Shown piece after piece: positions 57,785 through 64,000 of a stretch of DNA of 64,000 nt (position 1 is the first letter of the stretch; each line of letters starts with the position of its first letter). A program made the translations under genes and the position numbers. The stretch is from Neurospora tetrasperma FGSC 2508 (lineage: Eukaryota; Ascomycota; Sordariomycetes; Sordariales; Sordariaceae), in the NCBI RefSeq assembly GCF_000213175.1, contig NW_009799099.1:3110029-3174028 (forward strand). Direction: 5' to 3'. The notes under the pieces are model-generated. The model saw only the letters and a program-made list of their open reading frames with translations, was not told the DNA's origin and did not search any database.

Positions 57785-60700
57785 CCTTCTCTTCCAGGCC
57801 ATGACCATTTGGCTGGGCAGGTCTTCAATCCAGGTGTCTCTTCGTTGATGATTACGTGTTAACTCACTTCCAGGCTTGTTTCCATTCCCAAGTCACCACC
57901 TATCACCACTCAGAGCTAATGTTTACCGGTGCCGGCGCCGGCTCCCGATCCTTCGGTGTCACTGCCCTCTCACGTCAGACAATGGGGTCGAGATCCCGAG
58001 TGGACGCATACAAACCGGACAAGTTTACTGGCTCTCGTCAACCCTCGATGCCGGGCCGGTGCAAGTCACAGTGGGCTACGAGCAGGCATGCAAGCTGAGG
58101 TGTGTTTGTCGCCTTACCATATGCCAGGTGCCCTCCTCCCGTCCCGTCTGTCCCGCTCATCCCACCTGTCACGCCTATGGGCAGCCGAAGACGAACAGGT
58201 GGCCAAAGACATCCAGTCCATTTATCGCTCCCGCACATCCCGCCATCCCTCGATCGGCAACTGGCTGCGGTGGTGTATTGCGAATGGAGTACCTGCATCC
58301 ATCCCATTGTTTGTTCTCGGCAGGTGGGGGTATTTCATTGGAAGACTCAGGAGGTCAGGTTGCAGCGAGTCCAAGAGCCTCACTCGGCTCCACTAGCCCA
58401 TCGTCCATCTACTTGCCCACTTGCCTTATCAGGCTTGTGCTCTTGTTACAATGTGCAACGCCTTTTCTAACCTTACCCTTTCTTCATCGGCTCCTCTTGA
58501 CGGGGAGGCAGATCAATCAGCAAAGCATATTCTTCACAAGGTTGATGATGATTGTTAGCGTTATATCCTCGTTCCACATAAGATCCAAAAGGGATATTGG
58601 GGGCGGCGACTATCTTGTCGACTACTTTATATTCATCGTTTACTAGTTGTGGGTAAGATTGGGGGATAGAACAGCTAAGACGATCGGCTACTATACCGAC
58701 AATTCTCGTGGACGACGGCACTGGGAACATTGATGTTCTGCCCTGCTTAGCAGGCATTTTCGAGTCTCAAGTACAGCGGGTGTCCACAAATTGTCCCTGG
58801 ACCCCCTCCTTTCCTCTTCAATATCGCGGATAAGGGTCCGGAAGCTTTCCTAGGGGGCTCCAAGGATGTGTTGTCAAGCGATACTCACATTTTCTCATCG
58901 CATCTCTTCCTCGCCATGCAGCCAGGCGACATACAGCACAGTATCCTCCTTCATTCTTCATCCTGCGCAGGGCAGCCACAGCTCGGTGGGAAGCCAACCG
59001 TTGTGCGAGTCTGGGGAAAGTTACATTGTCAAGGATGGGTTGTACTCTGGTACATCGCACGTCGATACTTGGTGTGTACATCAAACACTGTGCTGTGTTC
59101 CACGGTGCGTGCTCTTGTTTCTCAATCCTTCTCGTGTTTTAAGCGTTACAAAGGAGGCCAAGGTACCAAGACAGCGCAAACAGCTGAGGAGAGTACAACG
59201 GGATGGATCGTGGATCTCGACGAGGACGGAGGCCGGCATTAGGTAAGAAAGGTAAAATTGGTATGTAGCACAAGCTGAATGCAATTTATTTGTTGGCCAA
59301 AACACATGTCACACTACGCAGTTCCTTACTTGATTCCTTTTAGCAATGTACACTCGTGAGTTTCTGGGTACCTTTGATGTAAACTGCTTCCAGTGACCCT
59401 CTTATTTCACATTTTCTGGAAACTGGATGTCCAAGTTGAAATGGTAGAGCACGATGGAAAGTCGAAATACTGTGTATTCTACGAGAAAACTGACCTCCGA
59501 TGTTTTCTACTAACCAACCTTTGGCGACCATACGCTTGATATAGAAAGTACCTACCAAAGCACCCACCACAAACCAAAATTACATAGTTAGTAGAACACA
59601 GTACACGCGGCAGCCAACCTTAATGCTGTGTGCCCGTTGATCACAACGCACGCAGTGGTGTACGGTACGCACAGCACGTAAGCCGACCTCAACAACGCAT
59701 GTCTACCTGACCTGCCTTGATCCAAAACTAGGCTGATCCAACGGGCCAAGAAAAAGAAGGGTTTAGGTTGCTGACTTGGGCTTTATGATGAGTGAGTCAG
59801 TACCAGGTCTTATTAGACTGAAAGTAGGTAGGTAACAAAACACAGAACTCGTAATTATACACATGAATGGATACAACAGAACGGAGGTTAGAGAGGTATC
59901 AATATTGTTCACAATCTGTTCCATATTACAATGATTCTCGAATATTCCTACTTCCTCTAGCTGTAATCTACAGTTGATACATATAGGCAAGGTGGAATAT
60001 CTAAGCCACATAGTGGGAAAGCACGACAGGCTCTTCACCACCCCTTGCTCGCCCACTTCTCACGTTTCCACGAACGTTGTGAATGATGTGTTGTCACCTC
60101 GACAAGGCCCCCTAGCTTCCATGTTTTCTTCTTCTTCTTGTTCTTCTTCTTCTGATCCCTGACGTGGGTCTCCCGAACGATCGCCTTTGATCCCATCTGT
60201 CTGTTTTCATACGTCGTAATCATACGTAACTCGGTGTGAGGACGAAGAACGACAGATTAACAACCTGACAATACATCCTTACCTACCTCAATCGACCAAG
60301 ATGAAGTTGAACATTGAAAGCGCAAGAGAATGTCGAGCAAGTTAACGGTAACATACTTATGTAATGTACCGGCCAGATCCAGATGATACCTAGTTGAACG
60401 ATGGCATGAAGTAAAGGCAAGATGACAATCTGCCGAGTTAGTCGATTGAATACCTACTCAACAGTCAACATTCAACCTCCACCGTAAGTGTAATTGATAC
60501 GCGCCACCAGAACGCCCACCACCCCTCCTCCGTTCCCGGGGACAGCTAGGTAACGAGCCGATTTCCTTGCCTTCTCTACGCGGGCCGTAAAAGCGCATCC
60601 TACATCTTTGTCTTCACTTGTTACTACCTATGTAGATGAATGGATACGCACGGAAAGGTCGAGATAAAAATGGGGCTACATGGTTGTTGTGTACCTTACG

Positions 60701-60820
60701 GCGGTTGTCACCTCTGTTTGAACACTGGGGGGTTTGTTATATCACTCGCTCGCCCCCTTCACTCGGTCTTCCCAATATATTATAACATATCAACAAACTT
60801 GAACTCTGAAAATTTTTTTC

Positions 60821-60846
60821 TTTTTTTTTTTTTTAAAAAAAAAAAA
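60821..60846. repeat. T14A12 self-complementary tract
   Basis: Fourteen T are followed directly by twelve A, so the tract could pair with itself. It lies in the gene-free stretch. Confidence 0.9.
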
Positions 60847-62767
60847 CCAACTCAAATCTTTACATTCCATCGGTCCCTGTGCTGGGTTCCCTTGGCCCCA
60901 CCTAGTCTTCGGCTCCATGTCCCGGGCTTAATACGTCGAGGTAGTAGGTTGACTTAATCGAAAGGATCGGAAACGTAGTCAATCGATCCCGTTTGATTAA
61001 CACCTACGTTACTTCATCACTTCATCTTCCCTCGTGGCTCCAAGTTTTGTGACCCCTTGTTGTTTCTAGAATTCCAGGCTCTATAGACATGTGGAGACGT
61101 TTACACACTACCTACCGCACGTCGACAAAGAGATCTTATAGATAGTAAGCAAGCAAGCAACGTACCTACGTTTTGGAACGTCATGTGTTCACCTAGCGGT
61201 AGCCTTGTAGACATTTTTATTAGTCGACTTGCGATTTTCTTTTGTATTAGTTCAAGAGAAAAATGGATATTGTGCGACACTCGAATGTGAACGACGAAAA
61301 AAGGGTAACACTAACAGCTAGGCTAGCTCAAACCATCACTCAAAAGCTTTTCATCTTCTTCTTTTCCTTCTCAGGATCAGTTCATGTTATCTTATTTATC
61401 CTACTGTCCACTGTTCAACAGACATGTATTTTAGGTTAGGTAGGTACCTACCTAGCTGGTAGCTAGTACACACTCGGATGTGACACCCACCTCCCTCCTC
61501 CATGACCCTTCATGTCCATTGAACCAGCCTAGCCGCGATATAATCCAGGGATGTATAGTAGAAACCTATATTATCTTTTGTCATACTCTGTCTGTTATTC
61601 CACGCCCAGCCTATGCTTTACATACGCCTTACAAGCCTTGCAAGCCTCGTTATGACCGTGACTCGTCCCGCCCGTATCGTGTTTATTATAGACAAAGCGT
61701 GCTTGTTTCGTTTGTCAAGGGCGCCCGATAAATCTTCCACGCGTAACTCTTTCTGTCTTTTTACCAAAAAACTTTAAGAATCCAAAAAAAAAATCGCTTC
61801 ACTTCCTCATATTCTTCCCTGGATATGCCATATCATCTGATCGCTGATCGCGCTTCGGCATTGTTAGGCTGGTTACGGGTCGTGTTCCTGTGCTTAACTA
61901 GTGGGTGCTGCGTGTTGAAACCTGCACAAGTAGGTGAGCAAATAAAGACCCAATCGACACCACGACACCTACAGGCAGAAAAAACAATACTGTGACCGTA
62001 CGCGTACTGGCAAAGACGCACTCTGATCAGAATTCGGGGAAAACGTATTCGATATACGAAGAAATTCAGCTAGATCGTTGGTGACCGCTTTTTCTCATAG
62101 GGTCAAGTAAGGAAATCGTGTGAAAGAAAATGATAGGCAATGGAACGCCATACTAGACACCATGAACTCTCGGGTTTACTCTACCAGAATAGCGGGACAG
62201 ATTAAAGCTGTAGATGTGGGTATGTAGATAATGTAACGAGAAAATAAGCCGCCTCAGCCTTGTTGGCTTTCTAGCAGCTCCTCTCATTCATCATGAATTC
62301 GCGTAAAACAAAATCGGTCCTATATACCGGTTCTGGAAAACAGCGGTTGAAAGGGGTATAAAGTATGTACATGTTTTTTCAAGATGTGAAATAAACAAGG
62401 GCTTTTGCGTTGATTCATGAACAAACCCACAGATCCCCTCATATGCCCGGACCTTTGCCTTCTTTGTGCTGCGCCTAGAACCGCAACCAGACCAAGCCCA
62501 GAACCCCAAAACCAGACCCCCGGGTATAAAAGACAACATAGAACCAAGGTAAAGAAGGCTTGCTAAAACAGATTGGAATATAATCGCGACTCGAATGCGT
62601 CTGTACTGTCTGCGCGCTGCGAAAAAAGAAAGGGGCAATTCGAAGAAAAAGAAAAAAAAAAAGCTTTACTATGGTCAGCATACATGATGCCGCTGGCTGC
62701 AATCGAAATTGTCAGGACCCGAGGTGGAATGCCCGCGATAATCGTCTTTCGCTGTCGGATAGTAAAT

Positions 62768-64000
62768 CTAGTTTCGATCGTCGGTGGGTTTAGGTCGAAT
62801 AGATCGTTGCTCCAATTGTCGTTTGCGCTCAAGTTTGGCATAGTGTAAACCGCAGGCATTGCAAAGAGTTCTCGCGCCGTCTGGACCGCGCCTCCATTCG
62901 GGAGTATCGATCCTATTGCAGCTATGGCACCGTCCAGGAGGAGCCGCACGCTGTATCACAGAAATGTGTCAGCTTCAGGCTCATTTCCATCTCTTTGCAC
63001 CAGGCTCCAAAGTTGGGACAAAACAACTTACGCCGCGCCTTTTCTTCACTTCGTTAAAAGACGAATGCTTTCCTATGCCGTCACCATACATGGAGACATC
63101 GTCGTCCTCGGCTCCGGACTTGCGTCCACCATTTTCTCGAGACCGTTCCGAATTGATCTGGGCAATGAGGTGTCGGAGGTTCTTCAAGTTCTCGACCGCG
63201 ACAACTGCGCTGTCAATGACGACAGAGATTTCACTTTCGGTTGGTAGCCTTGATGGAAGCGGCTGTCCTTGCTGTTCCCGGGCCGCGGCACCATAGCCTT
63301 CAGCAAAATGATAAACGGTGCGCCCAGCGTGCGCTATCTGCTTATTCTTCATTATTAGACGTGGAAAAATGAGCGAGGCGACTACAGTTCCACACTTACC
63401 ATGTACATCATCTCCCCATAAGACGACCAGTCCGGCAGAGACCTTTCTGAGGCAGCCTTGTATTCGCTACTTCTAGCATGACCATGCCCATATTCTTGCT
63501 CCTCTGGGTACATAGGCGGTCGGTGCTGCGAGTCGTATGGTGAGGGCAGTCCGGGTCCACTATGCCTGGGGGAAACAGGGTAAGCCGACAGCGGTAGTTG
63601 GCCAGGAGGTAGACGTCCCGTTTGCGCATAATGGGGCCCCGCTGGATGTCCTGGAGGATGGTGAGGATATCCGGCACTCAATGGGGATGCCTCGGCATGC
63701 CTTTGGTCAACCTCCATCTGTTCAAGCTTCACTGGCGGCGAGGGGTGCTGATGATGTGTTGGAAATGTATTCAGCGGGGGAGGCGGAGGCGGCCTGCTAG
63801 ACAATTGAGGTCTTGCGGGGTCAGAGAAGGCGGGTAGAGGATCAGGGCGGGGGAAGCCCGAGCTTGGATGCAATGCCCTCGGCGAAGGATGCTTGTCTAC
63901 ATCGTAACTTCGGGGCGGACCAGATGGTGCAAACGGCGAAGGGAGGCTCTGGGTAGGCGGCAGTGAGGTTGGAGCATGTGGAGGGTAGGAGGTCGGCTTG
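62768..64000 (-). CDS. sub-1: GATA transcription factor SUB-1 / NsdD ortholog (5' end outside window)
   Basis: The gene starts beyond the right edge. Visible exons are 64000-63400, 63337-63032 and 62950-62768 (stop at 62768). The upstream part is Pro/Ser/His-rich and disordered ([20 protein letters not shown]). The second exon carries the helical region before the finger ([40 protein letters not shown]) and the VSMYGDG motif. The third has the class IV zinc finger [18 protein letters not shown]...CNACG (C-x2-C-x18-C-x2-C, with a basic [15 protein letters not shown] tail). The finger, the preceding KKRRGRAAPPGR and the ending match NsdD rather than nit-2, wc-1/2, sre or asd-4. The factor controls protoperithecium formation and light-related genes in Neurospora. 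Both introns have GTAAGT donors. Confidence 0.91.

Larger units (their letters stand above)
54218..62767. other. 8.5-kb stretch without a supported gene
   Basis: This lies between two converging genes. Open frames are short and overlap in several frames (for example 57876-58646 plus, 58866-59246 plus); none has domain-like content I recognise. One short leftward frame (55828-56163) has a hydrophobic stretch but is weak. Simple-sequence features: a T25 run at 57760-57784, a TTC repeat around 60127-60152, T14A12 at 60821-60846 and TAGG/CCTA repeats around 61430-61460. There is no transposase-, integrase- or polymerase-like reading and no clear terminal repeats. It may hold long non-coding RNA, the sub-1 3' UTR, or genes with small exons that I cannot resolve. 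Confidence 0.5.

Noticed and set aside
57876-58646. Overlapping plus-strand open frames up to 256 codons
   Set aside because: Three frames are open together over the same DNA, which reflects a shortage of stops in C-rich sequence rather than a gene. No family likeness.
54218-62767. Mobile element or viral fossil in the gene-free stretch
   Set aside because: No polymerase-, integrase- or transposase-like translation and no terminal repeats were seen. Base composition is not clearly RIP-like.

Overview
The window comes from a filamentous ascomycete of the Neurospora/Sordaria group. The predicted proteins at nuo-24, mcb, sub-1 and the others have the architecture of Neurospora proteins I know. 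Introns are short (about 50-290 bp), with GTAAGT-like donors and CTAAC/CTGAC branch sites. The only RNA gene seen is an intron-bearing nuclear tRNA. I cannot tell N. crassa from a close sister species by eye.

I support 19 protein genes. From left to right they are: vps54 (minus, 3' end outside the window); mcm5 (plus); a membrane-anchored adenylation-like protein (minus); the complex I 24 kDa subunit nuo24 (plus); a Kelch protein (minus); a neutral ceramidase (minus); an SPF27/BCAS2 splicing factor (plus); the PKA regulatory subunit mcb (minus); a CDC50/LEM3 flippase subunit (plus); the FACT subunit spt16 (minus); a GAF-domain free-methionine-(R)-sulfoxide reductase (plus); a GH72 glucanosyltransferase (minus); the F-BAR/C1/SH3 protein bzz1 (minus); the DEAD-box helicase dbp5 (plus); a weakly supported small protein (minus); a CFEM-like membrane protein with a long poly-Q tail (plus); glutamate-cysteine ligase gcs-1 (plus); a DUF6536 multi-pass membrane protein (plus); and the NsdD/SUB-1 GATA factor (minus, 5' end outside the window). 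A tRNA-Ile(AAU) gene lies between gcs-1 and the DUF6536 gene.

This is a housekeeping-type region, not an operon or cluster. Genes mostly alternate strand, so spacers are mainly shared divergent promoters or convergent 3' ends. Functions include DNA replication, chromatin, splicing and mRNA export, vesicle and lipid transport, sphingolipid and cell-wall metabolism, respiration, cAMP signalling, thiol/redox metabolism and sexual development. About 8.5 kb (54218-62767) holds no gene I can support.

The items most worth following up are: a 5-nt micro-exon in the methionine sulfoxide reductase gene; three GACGCGA heptamers in the vps54/mcm5 divergent promoter; a membrane-anchored adenylation-like protein with eroded catalytic motifs and no C-terminal domain; the CFEM-like protein with an approximately 750-residue cytoplasmic tail; and the 8.5 kb gene-free stretch. 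I saw no CRISPR array, recognisable transposon or viral fossil. I found no clear new multi-gene system.
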